From assembly GCA_949775045.1 (NCBI GenBank), contig OX459098.1:17815281-17879280 (forward strand): a stretch of DNA of 64,000 nt. The letters run 5' to 3'. The notes under the pieces are model-generated. The model was not told the origin of the DNA, did no database searches, and saw only the letters and a list, made by a program, of their open reading frames with translations. Numbering within the stretch: position 1 is the stretch's first letter; every line of letters starts with the position of its first letter. The translations under genes were made by a program, and so were the position numbers. The stretch comes from Metridium senile. Its lineage: Eukaryota > Cnidaria > Anthozoa > Actiniaria > Metridiidae. This document shows positions 20,702 to 32,469 of this stretch, one piece after another.

Positions 20702-22245
20702 CGGTGGGAGTAAACTGCAGGTTGCAGGTTGCAGGTTGCAGGTTGCAGGTCGAATAATAAATAATGAAAAAAATTGATTAATTAACTTTAAATGTTTGGC
20801 AATCAACTTTTGAGATCTTCTTTAGCTAGCGAAAAGAAATAAGAAAGTGATTTACACCGCAAGAAATCTATATAGTTTAAAACGAGCCGAATCACAGAGA
20901 GCTATAGGCATATGAATGACCGTTTTACGAAAACGAAACGAAACGGAATAGAGATATTAGATGCTTGTTTCAGCTTGTTAAGGCGAGTATTAATACAAAT
21001 GATATTTGTCGAACTGGCCGGCTACGCGATTCAAACACGCCGTGACTTTTTATGATCGTGTTTGGCGACCAAGCATGCTGGGCATGCTTGAGCACAAGCA
21101 TGCTGGTATTATCGGGCTTTTCAAATCTAAAATGCATAAGCACGACTTTTATCATACTTTGAGCGTAATGTTGTCTTTCCAAACCACGAAAATAAACACA
21201 AAAGCTGAAAATTTGCTCAACAGAACCGTGACACTTGCCGGTATAAATATAGTCATTGTCTCAACTCGCTTCGCTCGCAGCAAAAACATGTCAGATGATT
21301 ATGTAACTAGTACAAGTGATTAATGCGGGAAAATAGTATATAACGCGTTTTTAACTTGACGATTAGAATACTTTTCCAAAAGAAAACAAAAAATCCGGGT
21401 TTCTAGTTCTTCATAGAAAAATATTATTTTAATGCAAAAATCAAACAGACGCGTGACATGTCATGTCACTCGCCCTCAAGCTTTTCTCGCTTCCTGATTG
21501 GACAATGTAAAATGTAAACACAAGCTTCCCTTGAACATAAAATACCAATATAAATATTTTTTATTATCAAGTAGAGTTGATTTCTTATAGTCTATTGAAT
21601 AGCAAGTTGATATTCTTTACTTAACTTAATATAAAGCGACTTTGAGGTACATGTAGTTCATTGTAGCGAATTATTCAGCGAACGAGTTAGTGTTGAGATC
21701 AACAATGATTATATTTATACCGGCATTGTGTCACGGTTCTGTTGAGCAAATTTTCAGCTTTTGTGTTTATTTTCGTAGTTTGGAAAGACAACATTACGCT
21801 CAAAGTATGATAAAAGTCGTGCTTATGCATTTTAGATTTGAAAAGCCCGATAATACCAGCATGCTTGTGCTCAAGCATGCTTGGTCGCCAAACACGATCA
21901 TAAAAAGTCACGGCGTGTTTGAATCGCGTAGCCGGCCAGTTCGACAAATATCATTTGTATTAATACTCGCCTTAACAAGCTGAAACAAGCATCTAATATC
22001 TCTATTCCGTTTCGTTTCGTTTTCGTAAAACGGTCATTTAATATGCCTATAGCTCTCTGTGATTCGGCTCGTTTTAAACTATATAGATTTCTTACGGTGT
22101 AAATCACTTTCTTATTTCTTTTCGCTAGCTAAAGAAGATCTCAAAAGTTGATTGCCAAACATTTAAAGTTAATTAATCAATTTTTTTCATTATTTATTAT
22201 TCGACCTGCAACCTGCAACCTGCAACCTGCAGTTTACTCCCACCG
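20702..22245. mobile_element. 1.5-kb palindromic foldback element with 9-bp target duplication
   Basis: The left arm (20702-~21280) and right arm (~21678-22245) are near-identical inverted copies around a ~400-bp loop. The ends are CGGTGGGAG and CTCCCACCG. The flanks are ATAGTTGAA at 20693-20701 and ATAGTTGAA at 22246-22254, an exact 9-bp target duplication. Just inside each end lies a GCAGGTT tandem repeat (about five units left, four right). The arms contain no convincing gene. A 9-bp duplication with long TIRs suggests a Mutator-like (MULE) or foldback non-autonomous element; this is inference. Confidence 0.88.
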
Positions 22246-22981
22246 ATAGTTGAACGACATTAATTACTGTAAACATTCAAGCACACGTTCAAGTTTGTCC
22301 CGCTGAAACGAACTAGTGCTTTAACAAAATGTAAGTTTTTAATAAAACAATTACACAGTTTAATGATTTGAGCTTTAAGTGGAAATAAAGTGATGATTTC
22401 CGACACGTTTCGTAATGTTTGCGTTATTTTTGACAGCGTAAGTTGACAATCTACACGTGTTATGCATGGCTTTGAATGTTGTTTGTTTGGTTTCCATAGC
22501 TTTAATGAATTGAGCTTACGATTTTTAATGGCTTTTACGTTTCTACATTGTATTATGTAAGTCATGATGCTGTTTATATATTTTATGGTACAATGATTTC
22601 AAATAATAAGATATTTTCAAGCGTAAAGTAAGCTTTATATAGGTCACTGAGTTCGTAAACGTGATCGCAGGCACGCACAAAGCTTTCTCGACTTGTTCGA
22701 GTAGCTTAAATAAAAACAAAACACGTAAAAAAGCACAAAGTAATTATTCAGTTCGGTAATTTAGAACAGTTCTATTAAATAATTTGCTTTCTAGCAGTCT
22801 ATACTCACCTCAGTATGTCTACGTTTTCCCTACGATCCAAACAGTTCGGCGTCTTGCGTAGAAAGAGGGCTGACGATTGAAGTAGTCCTTATTTCTCCAT
22901 GTGCGACCCATGTGCTTTACCGATAACATTCCGAAAGGAAAAAACGAACCCTTGAAAACCGACAGAAATCCCTACATTCTT

Positions 22982-23269
22982 GACACGGGTGAAAAACGCA
23001 CGGCGCATGCGTAAGGAAAACCAAAGAATAACTGAAGATTTTACGAAGGGTTTCGTGTTTTCTTGTGGTTATATATTAAGCGAATTTCTCTTGTATTATT
23101 TGACAAGGGAAAGAAAACAACTAATGTAATGTGTTAGGGAAATATAAGCACTAACTTTCCACGAACTTTCTTAACTTTTAAGATTTACCAAACGCCGGTA
23201 AATCTCCAATGGTTTTATTGTAAACACGACCGTCTTCCGAGCGTGCGCAGTGCGTTTTTCACCCGTGTC
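22982..23269. mobile_element. MITE with 9-bp target duplication
   Basis: The ends GACACGGGTGAAAAACGCAC and GTGCGTTTTTCACCCGTGTC differ from a perfect pair only by one inserted base, and both neighbours contain GCATGCG- or GTGCGCA-type words. The flanks are TACATTCTT at 22973-22981 and TACATTCTT at 23270-23278. At 288 bp it has no gene. The duplication size matches the foldback element 0.7 kb upstream, so the same machinery may have moved both. Confidence 0.85.
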
Positions 23270-23469
23270 TACATTCTTAAGAAAATTGGACGTCCGGAAA
23301 ACCTCTCGAATGCTCACTAACTATCCGAAAACACATCGATTCTATTCGCGATTGTTCGTTGGTTCTTCGTTGCTTCCGATGTCATTTTCTTGACATTCGG
23401 AAGCTGGTTTGTAATCCTAAGGTCATGGCACTTCGTGCCTGACCAACAAGTTTGTTTATAATAGGCTGG

Positions 23470-23880
23470 CGAAATATTAAAGATGTAATACGTTCGCTGA
23501 TTGGCTGTATAAATATTTGAAGTAGAACACGTTCGCTTATTGGCTTGATAAATATTGGAGAATAGATGTAATACGTTTGCTTATTGGCTGGATAATTATT
23601 TGAGATGTAACACGTTCGCTGACTGGCTGGATAAATATTGGAGATGTAATACGTTTGCTTATTGGCTGGATAATTATTGGAGATGTAAAACGTTCGCCGA
23701 TTGGCTAAATAATTAGTTATAATGCGACACGTTTGCTATTTGCTGGATAAATATTGGAGATGAAATACGAACGCTGATTGGCTGTATAAATATTTGAGAT
23801 ATCACAAGTTTGCTTATTGGCTCGATAAATATTGGAGATGTAACACGTTCGCTGATTGGCTGAATAAATTATATTTGAAA
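23470..23880. repeat. Array of ~40-60-bp units each with an inverted CCAAT box
   Basis: About ten degenerate units of the form GATGTAATACGTTCGCTGATTGGCTG followed by ATAAATATT. Each unit carries ATTGGC (inverted CCAAT) and most carry a TATAAATA-like word. Related shorter array at 14960-15090. Confidence 0.8.
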
Positions 23881-23927
23881 TATAACACATGCATTAACTC
23901 GATGCTGTTTTGCTTGCAGCATGTTGT

Positions 23928-24064
<137 letters not shown>

Positions 24065-24099
24065 GCACTTATTTCAATAGGGTAACTAGAATTACACAA

Positions 24100-26450
24100 G
24101 TAATTTTCATCTAGGCCCTACATACCTACATATATACATATTACATAAAAATACTTCGGGTTTTCGCTGTCCCCAATTGAAGCTAGTAGTAAATTCAAAT
24201 CAAATCAATTGTAATTCAATCAAACAAATTTGAATTTCAATATCTCATACCCCCCTAACAAACAGAAGGCATTATGGTTATGTGAAGTTAGACAATGATC
24301 CATATATATTCTTTAATTGCGGCTCACTAATCTTTTCCTAAATCCCAAAAGTGTATGCTACACGGTTTTTTTTACTAAAGAACATTAATTCATACATTAT
24401 AACAGATACAAATAGTCACAATCTTCGATGTGTTTTTGAAGTCAAAACAGTGGATAAGGCTCATTATAGATCGTCTTCGATGTGCAGCGCCTACGCAAGA
24501 TTAACGAAACAGGAGTTTTCGTCACGGAAATGTTCTCCTGCACTTGAAAGGCGTGAGAATGTGACAAATGTTTAGAAAAAAAAAATTGATATATAGGCTT
24601 CTGGGGTTTCTCAAAACACGAGATAACAAGAGCAAGATATATACTTTTTATACGACTTTTGTAAGTAGGAAAAGATCAATCGGAAATGTAAAAGAATGAG
24701 AGAACTACGAAACACTAGAAAGTAAGAATCGAAGAGATGGGAAGGAGTAGTGGAAAACAGGAAATTGGAAGATGCGAAAGGAAATTTAAATGAAAAGAAT
24801 ATGAGTAAGAAAAAAATGAGAATAGCGAAAATGAGTACTGGTGAGTATAAAAAATGATGGTCTCTTCCTGATCATGGTTATTAGGAACTGAGAACAGACG
24901 TATAGATGAAAAGGGGTTTTAAAGACGGAAAAGAAAAGAGAGTCAATAAATGATAACAAATTGTTTTCTAGCTTTCGTTTGAATTCCCTTTTTACTTCTT
25001 CGTCTTCTTTCCTGTCTGTATTTCTACTTCTTTTTATTTTTCTCGTTCTGTCTCAGTTTATCGTTGCTTTCTTTCTTTATATGACCTCTTCTTTCTTTAT
25101 TTCTTTCTTTCTCTTTCTTTGTGTCCTGTTTTTTTCTCTTTCCTTCTGTCCTATAGATATATGGTCTTCTTTCTTTCTTATTTTTCGCAACAACTCTAGA
25201 CCTCCAGCAATTAATAAAAATTCATATTTTCATGACCCCAGAGATTTTCTCATGCAAAATCGGCTTATCAAGCCGTTTTATCAGTGGAGATTAAACAAGA
25301 GAACAAATTACCTACCACTTAACTCAAGAGAACGATAACAGGTCTTGATGGCCCGCTGTGAAATGGTTAAAATAAACCGAACTGTTCAAGTCAAGTGTCT
25401 GCTGAAGCAATCTAAAACACTGGCCATCAAACGAAGCTAACTTTGCGACAAAGTCATTCTTCTTTGTATTAGTTATTGCATGTTAGAAGTATTTTTGTGA
25501 CCATAATATTTTGTGTGCAGTTTTTGACAATTACAAGTTAGCCAACGTATACTCATTACTTATATATCTCCGAAAGAAAAGCATGTCTTATTCAAAACAT
25601 AGTTCTTTTCTCTATATAAACAATACTTATCATTACTAATTGAGAACTTATCATGTATTGTAACTAATAATGGACTAAACACTGGGCGGCATAATTTATG
25701 AGCTGAATCTTTTTCTGACTAGCTACTGGCTTATTCCAGGCTTATATTATACCAAGATATAACGTGGGGATCTGCCGTTAGTTGGCAGTTTTCTCCGTCC
25801 ACTACATTCAAGTAACCGATCTGTCTTTTTTTATTTTTATACCTTGCGTTCGCGGTGCGTTTTTTGTTATAAAGCGTACTGTAAGACGTTTGATCAATTC
25901 GATCGCGATATTGCAGTTTCTGATTCAGAAAAGCTAGTCTGATAATTTGACCTTTAGTACTAAACATATATTTCGATTCAGTTTTCCGCAGTGTTTCAAA
26001 ATTCCTTATCATAATCACGGACAATTAGTAAAAACAAAAGCAAGTATTTGTTTTATAGATACCTCAGATAGCTGCTAAACGTACCTTGAATTTAGATATC
26101 TCCGACGAAACGTTGTCTTCCAAAAGGCTATGTTTCCAAGATAATCCGACAGTGTAGTTTCTGCTAAAGTGCAAGACCGTTGTGATACTTGGATTACGTA
26201 CCAGCGATAGGTGCTTGCCCAAGGCGTTAATTGATAGAACTGTAATTGTTCTAGGCCCCCTATGAAAAATGCAAAATGTAATTTCTTTATTAAGGTTCTA
26301 AGAATGAAGAAAAATTAGATAAAAAACATGGACCCTTGCACGGAATGTTATCTTTATGGTAATGCATGATTGTTATTTGAATTAAACTACAGGGTGCTTT
26401 TTTATTAAGGCCGTTTAGATATATTGTGGTGATTGTAGGAATATTTCGTG
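24100..26450. other. Gene-free stretch with a pyrimidine-rich tract
   Basis: Nothing codes convincingly. About 24960-25180 is strongly T/C-rich on the plus strand (TTTCTTTC words), preceded at 24640-24930 by A/G-rich DNA. A minus frame at 25731-26024 is open but shows no recognisable motif or splice context. Confidence 0.45.
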
Positions 26451-26469
26451 AAGTGAAATAGTATCGCTA

Positions 26470-26990
26470 TGGATGGTTATGTTGGTGATGATGATGATGG
26501 ATGCTGATTATAATAACGGGGACGAGAATGATGATGATATCGATTAAGACGGTGGTATATTGATGATTATGTTATGTTGATGATGATGATGGATGCTGAT
26601 TATAATAACGGGAATGAGTATGATGATGATATCGATTAATTTGGTGGTATAATGATGATTTTATGTTATGTTGGTGATGGTGATGATGGATGGTGATTAT
26701 AATACCGGGGACTTTAATGATGATGATATCGATTAAGATGGTGGTATATTGATGATTATGGTGATGATAATGATGGCTGAGATGATGATGATTGTAGTAA
26801 CGGGGATGAGAATGATGATATCGATTAGGATAGTGGTATGATGATGGTGGTGATGATAATGATGGCTGAGATTGTAGTAACGGGGATGAGAATGATGATG
26901 ATATCGATCATGATTACAATTGTGGTGGTGATGGTATAATTATGATGATGATGATTTGCGATGATGATGATGGTGATAAAACAACATAAA
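26470..26990. repeat. ~95-bp GATGAT minisatellite
   Basis: TATAATAACGGGGA or its variant TGTAGTAACGGGGA starts units near 26509, 26606, 26698, 26790 and 26873. Each unit also has GATGATATCGATTA. Confidence 0.85.
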
Positions 26991-27756
26991 ACTCTTTCAC
27001 AAAGACATGCATTCCCTATTGAATAATTCAGATAGCAGATTACACTGATTGTTGATCCGTTGGGCTTTTGGACATGACATCGATCAGATAAGCCGTCTTT
27101 CTTCGACATATTTATTCAGTCCTATTTTCTCTAATTTCCTTGACAGTTTTAGGCCAGCATAATTACAAGAACATAGGGCCGATAATTTGTGATATATACT
27201 TTTGCATAAAACCTAAGGTATCTATGAGCATGTCGAAAACGCTTTTTGCGCAAAGCTGTGTGCGAGGTACTTATATGTACGGAATTATTCTAAAATCGGT
27301 GTTTTCAGTATCCTGTCATGAACTGAGTGGAATCCATGTCTCCCAACAACCGTAGAGAATATTCTAATAGATAGTAAAATGTAGAACTACTTTTTTTTCA
27401 TTTTTTTAAGTCTTGTTGAATCACACATATAGAGCTCGCGGAAGACAACCCATTCATATAAGACCACAAATTTTATTTATTTGAACCAGCATGCAGTTTT
27501 CTTTGACAAATCATTTTAGCTCAAATTAATACAAGCTATTTGTTCTGAAAGGAATTTTAATAGGTTTAAAACCTATTATTTCCTATTGTTTATTTAGTGT
27601 CATTCAGTTCAAATTAGTACTGCATTTTTCATCGTTTAAGTCAAGCGCTTTCTTCTCTACCTTTCCTGCCATTATGATCTGAAACCTCAGTAGTACTTTT
27701 ATGAATTTCGAGACACTCTTTCCTTTCGTTAAACTCATATAAGAATAGACCTTTTA

Positions 27757-27895
27757 ATAGTTCTGTTCAGTGACCACAAATAATAGTTCTAAGTCGAGGT
27801 TGGAGTTGCCACACAGCAAAACTATAATTTATCATGCGCAGTAATTCCAACCTCAACTTGGAACAATTCGTGGTCTCTGAATGGAACTGTAAAAA
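27757..27895. mobile_element. MITE-like foldback
   Basis: AGTTCTGTTCAGTGACCACA on the left faces GTGGTCTCTGAATGGAACTG on the right. Inside, AAGTCGAGGTTGGAGTTGC pairs with AATTCCAACCTCAACTT. Confidence 0.7.
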
Positions 27896-27904
27896 TGACA
27901 CTTG

Positions 27905-28060
27905 CTTGTAATGTAAATGGAAACTAGCGAGTAAACTAGTATAGGCATCGTCGGTGTTTGATATAAACGATAGGTAATATAATGAAATTTGTAACATCGT
28001 AAAAAATGTTGACTTAACTTTACTGACGTTTCGAGTTAAGCCCTTCGTCGGAGTAAAAAA
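27905..28060 (-). repeat. Dispersed repeat (CCGACGAAGGGC family)
   Basis: Read on the minus strand it has CTCCGACGAAGGGCTTAACT, CGAAACGTCAGTAAAGTTAA, GTCAACATTTTTTACGATG and ATTACCTATCGTTTAT, ending in AACTAGCGAGTAAACTAGT on the plus strand. It is in the same order as the copy at 53493-53712. Confidence 0.75.
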
Positions 28061-28089
28061 AATGTAATGACAAAGTATGAGCGTCACGT

Positions 28090-31000
28090 GACCCGTTAGT
28101 GAAAGTCGCCAATTTTTCTAAGTTGGTCTCAGTTGTATAGCGTTTGCGTCGTCGTGAAGTCTTAGGAAGGAATACTTCAGGAAGTACATGTCAACATAGC
28201 TGCTCATTGCTGTTAAGGAACCTATAGTAGAGGAATTTCCCAGTTTCGCCCTTGAAAAATTGACTACTGATTTAATCAAAAAATGACAATTTAGTCTGTA
28301 CTAGGTGATAAAGAACACAATATGTCTACTACTAACTATTACATTGAATATTCTTTCACCCGCAAATGGAAATCATGAGTGATATAATGCAATAGTACAA
28401 AACTAATAAAGTTCGAATATGAATAGTTTTCCAGTAGCTAGATGGCAGAAGATTCTTCAAATGGCATATTGACAATGAAATTTTGAGAAATTTATCATTA
28501 AGTCACTATTTTATACTAAAAATAGTGGCATATAATAGAGAAAAGTTAGAAAAAGTCTCATCTATATGGCGTAATGGCAATTGCTGTAAATACGAACTTT
28601 AAACTTGAATATTAATCTACACCTAATACGTGAACTCCACATTTAAGGGGAAAAAACACTATCTTTTATTTGATAGTTAATTTATGACCGGATGAATTAC
28701 AAAGATGGGTGACGAGATAAAATGATATTTGCTAAAAACTAATGGGACTTTGACTAACAACATGTCGAACAAAGATAAAATGGATGAACATGAATGATGA
28801 ACATTGGCAGAAAGCAAACCAGGAAACCGCGAAATTTATCTTGTTCTGAGATAACTTAAAGGTTAAACTCTGTGCAAAAGTCTTTATTGTATAGCGGGTT
28901 GGCTTAATTTTGAAAGGATTCCAAGAATTAGCGGTTTAAAGGATTAGTAAATGATGTTTTCTTTAATCTTGACTCTCATTATAATGATAAGGAGCTTCAG
29001 TGACATGGACTGATTGCTAATTGATCAATATTCGACCAAAAAATTGCTCATTTAATGACCCCAAATAATACCAAAGCAATATTTTTAAAACATGTGTTAG
29101 GATTTCAGGAACATATGGTAAGAGTTGGAAAACTAAATGCTGTTAATCCGAGAGAAAAAAATCACTTTGAAGTGAAGTAGTTTTGAGGAGCGCGCGACAT
29201 TTTCCCGCCAAAACATTGAAGCCGTGCGCGCGCGTCCAAATGCACGTAATCAATAATTGAAATACAGATACATGAGAAAAATATCATATGCTATTGAAAC
29301 TTTTTTTTTTAAATCTACATTACTACGAAGTAAAAATTGTGAATATAATTGTGATGGAAAACCACGTATTTTTAAGTGCAATTTTCCTTGTGTTCTTGTT
29401 TCGGAGCTCACCCTTTAAAAATTTAAAAATCACTCAAAATGAAACAATATAATCAATGGTAAATAGTGATTTTTGTTTGCATGTCAGTTTTGGATTAATT
29501 TACATGGTAATTAAAGTTTATCTTAATGTTGCTGTTATCTTCAACTCTTTTGTAATTCGGTAAACACCAAAGCAAACAGACATAAGAATAAAAATATTTT
29601 CACCGACCGAAATACAAAGAAAACAGAAAAACCTATGGATCTCTATGGATCGCACCTTCGTCTTTTTGGAGCTCTTCAACCAAGAGCCGAATTACTAGTA
29701 TTTGATCAGGAGAATACCACATAGACATGGCAACAAACAGGACTTCCAAGTAGATGATTTTGTGTTTAAGTTATTTTACAGAGATTGTACTAAACATCTT
29801 TCCTTTCTTATTTTATTGTTTAATTTATTCCCTTATTTTCGTGTCCAGTTCTCGTTTTCCTTACTTCCTTTTCGATTGTTCTTTCCTTTTTCTCTTGTTT
29901 TGGCTCTTATTTGTCCTTTTCATTTCTTTTCTTAATATTTCACGCGAATTGCTTTGAATGCTTGTTCAAAACTAATGAAAAACTTCCCGGCTTTCAATTG
30001 ATACTAAAACAAACCTTTAATAAAACATACAACGCTAATCCTAGATAAGCACTTTCGGCCTCTCGACAACCATACCATGGATTTATTAAAAGATTTACAG
30101 GATTTCAAACAGATGAACAAGGCGTGATAAATGGTCGAATATCTCCCAGCCCACCTAGTATAATCGTTATTGATCAGTATAAGTTTTGAATAGCTCCAGA
30201 ATATATAATAGTGACGTAAGTTATATGGGGCACGAAAAGAGTCATCTTTAATGCTGATGTATATTATAACATGTATTTCTTTTGACCGAAAAGTGTAATT
30301 TTGACAAGTGTTAATCTCTAGCTGCCACTGAAATACGAATGTCTGAAAAAGTGAACTGAGTGATTTGAAGAGACAAAAAAAGAATTATTTATAATTTAAA
30401 TTTCCTTTGACCGAAAAGTGCGCTATTTGTAGTTTTGACATTTGCTAATCTACAAATACAATCAAAGACAATTCTTCTCAATAGTCAAAAAAAATATTAA
30501 TGACATAAAAGGGCAATTTACAGTTTTTTATTAGCGCCAAACGTTTATTCTTTTTGATGAAAAACTGACTACGTATTTCGCACATTTGACGCCTATAAAA
30601 CGGAATTGATCAACTATTCATTAATTCCCAATAAAAGCAGCCTCAAAACTTCTATTTTTCGAAGCCAGATGAATCGATACCGAACAAACAATTCAATTTA
30701 AAACAAGAACGGAGGAACAATATAGCTAGCAGAAATTCTGCATGTATTTGGTTACTAATCAAAGGGAAATATGATGAGGTTCTTTGCTATACTGTTATCG
30801 GTTTGCCTGCGAAACACGGAAAGCCGACTAGAACAAACATGTATTTATGTATGTGTATTATTAATTGAAAAAAAGAATAATAATAACTAGCTTTAAGTTA
30901 TAAATTCTAGAAATTTTTGAGTTTTGACATGAGGGTCAAATAGTTATTTATTTATAGGCATATCTGAAGTTAAAATTATTCTAAAAGATTTAATCCAATT

Positions 31001-31980
31001 ATATCTTTTCAAGTTTCTGAAAAAGACCTATATTACTATATTAAACGTCCTTCGCGCACAAGGAAAAAAGATGGACTTTACCAAGCAAAAATAGCGCTAA
31101 TACTCACACAATTGTTCCGTCTAAGACTGATTTGGTTCAAGTTGATCCTGAATCTATCGCCTTTTCGCCGCAAATCAGCCCTCCCGTTCATATGAAAGTA
31201 AACGGTGATTCACCTTACAGCTTTCCTAGGAGTGAATTCGACTTCCAATCGACTAACTCAATGACAGCACGATCACTTACAACAAGGAAAACACTGATAT
31301 ACAGTGCACTCTCACGCAGTTAGGGTTATCTTGAAATCCCACTGGTTTTCGGAACCTTGTCCGCGGGGTAGATATACCTTTTTATCGGTATGTCTTACAT
31401 CACAGCTTGTGACGTCGATAAGAGACAATACGTGATACGATGGCGCGTGATTGTGATTTACACTGTAGTAGTCAGTATTCTAACTACCGCTTACAGTGTG
31501 TATATGCACTACTTTTACTGTAAACACGGGATTTTTTAATGTGTGCGGTTTCCTTCCGGGCTGATACGACAACGAAAATAGGCATATTTGTGCAAGCAAG
31601 ATAAGAAAATAGTATTAATAAGAACATAAGATAAGCAAACGTTCGCGCGAAGGCTTCATTACGTGTCGGTTGTCAACTATCAATATTATTTTAACTTTCT
31701 CATTAGTCTGTTAAGAGTGACAGCCACAAACATGGAAAGTTAGCGATAACACTTAAATGAAACGAGCTGGAATCAGATTGGAAGTGACAACTGTACGATA
31801 ATCGCTTAAAATACGCTTAAAGTCGGATCGATTATAGATTAAGATAACAGGTTTAAAACTATAGAAGATATATTATGGGTTCAGAAATCATCGAAAACTG
31901 AATATATTCTTGATACGTACGTGGTTTGTACTTTTCACGTGATGTCTTATTTTCTAGCTTGTGTGAGAGTCACTGGGCTC
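28090..31980. other. Long gene-free stretch
   Basis: AT-rich DNA without a frame of coding-like composition, without matched TIRs and without an array. Minor items: a GC-rich patch of CGCGCG words near 29190-29235, a repeated TTTGACCGAAAAGTG word near 30280 and 30407, and a T/C-rich run near 29800-29930. Confidence 0.4.
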
Positions 31981-32046
31981 TTTGTTTATGTATGTTAACA
32001 TAAACCATGCAGTTATGTCAAATTGCGTGTCTACTCACCTAACTAG

Positions 32047-32466
32047 CTGCCTGCCTGCCTACCTACCTACCTACCTACCTACCTACCTACCTACCTACCT
32101 ACCTACCTACCGACCGACCTACCTACCTACCTACCTACCTACCTACCTACCTACCTACCTACCTACCTACCTACCTACCTACCAACCTACCTACCTACCT
32201 GCCCACCTACCTACCCACCCACCCACCCACCCACCCACCCACCCACCCACCCACCCACCCACCCACCTACCTACCTACCTACCTACCTACCTACCTACCT
32301 ACCAACCAACCAACCTACCAACCTCCCTACCTACCTACCTACCTACCTACCTACCTACCTACCAACCAACCTACCAACCTCCCTACCTACCTACCTACCT
32401 ACCTACCTACCTATCAACCCACCCACCCACATACTTACCTACCTACCTACCTACCTACCTACCTAC
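32047..32466. repeat. ~420-bp (ACCT)n/(ACCC)n/(ACCA)n microsatellite
   Basis: Tetranucleotide ACCT with a central block of ACCC (about 32212-32268) and scattered ACCA. The plus strand is almost free of G. Confidence 0.97.
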
Positions 32467-32469
32467 AAA

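Noticed and set aside
25731..26024. 97-residue minus-strand frame
   Set aside because: No recognisable motif, no splice or promoter support, and composition consistent with chance in AT-rich DNA.
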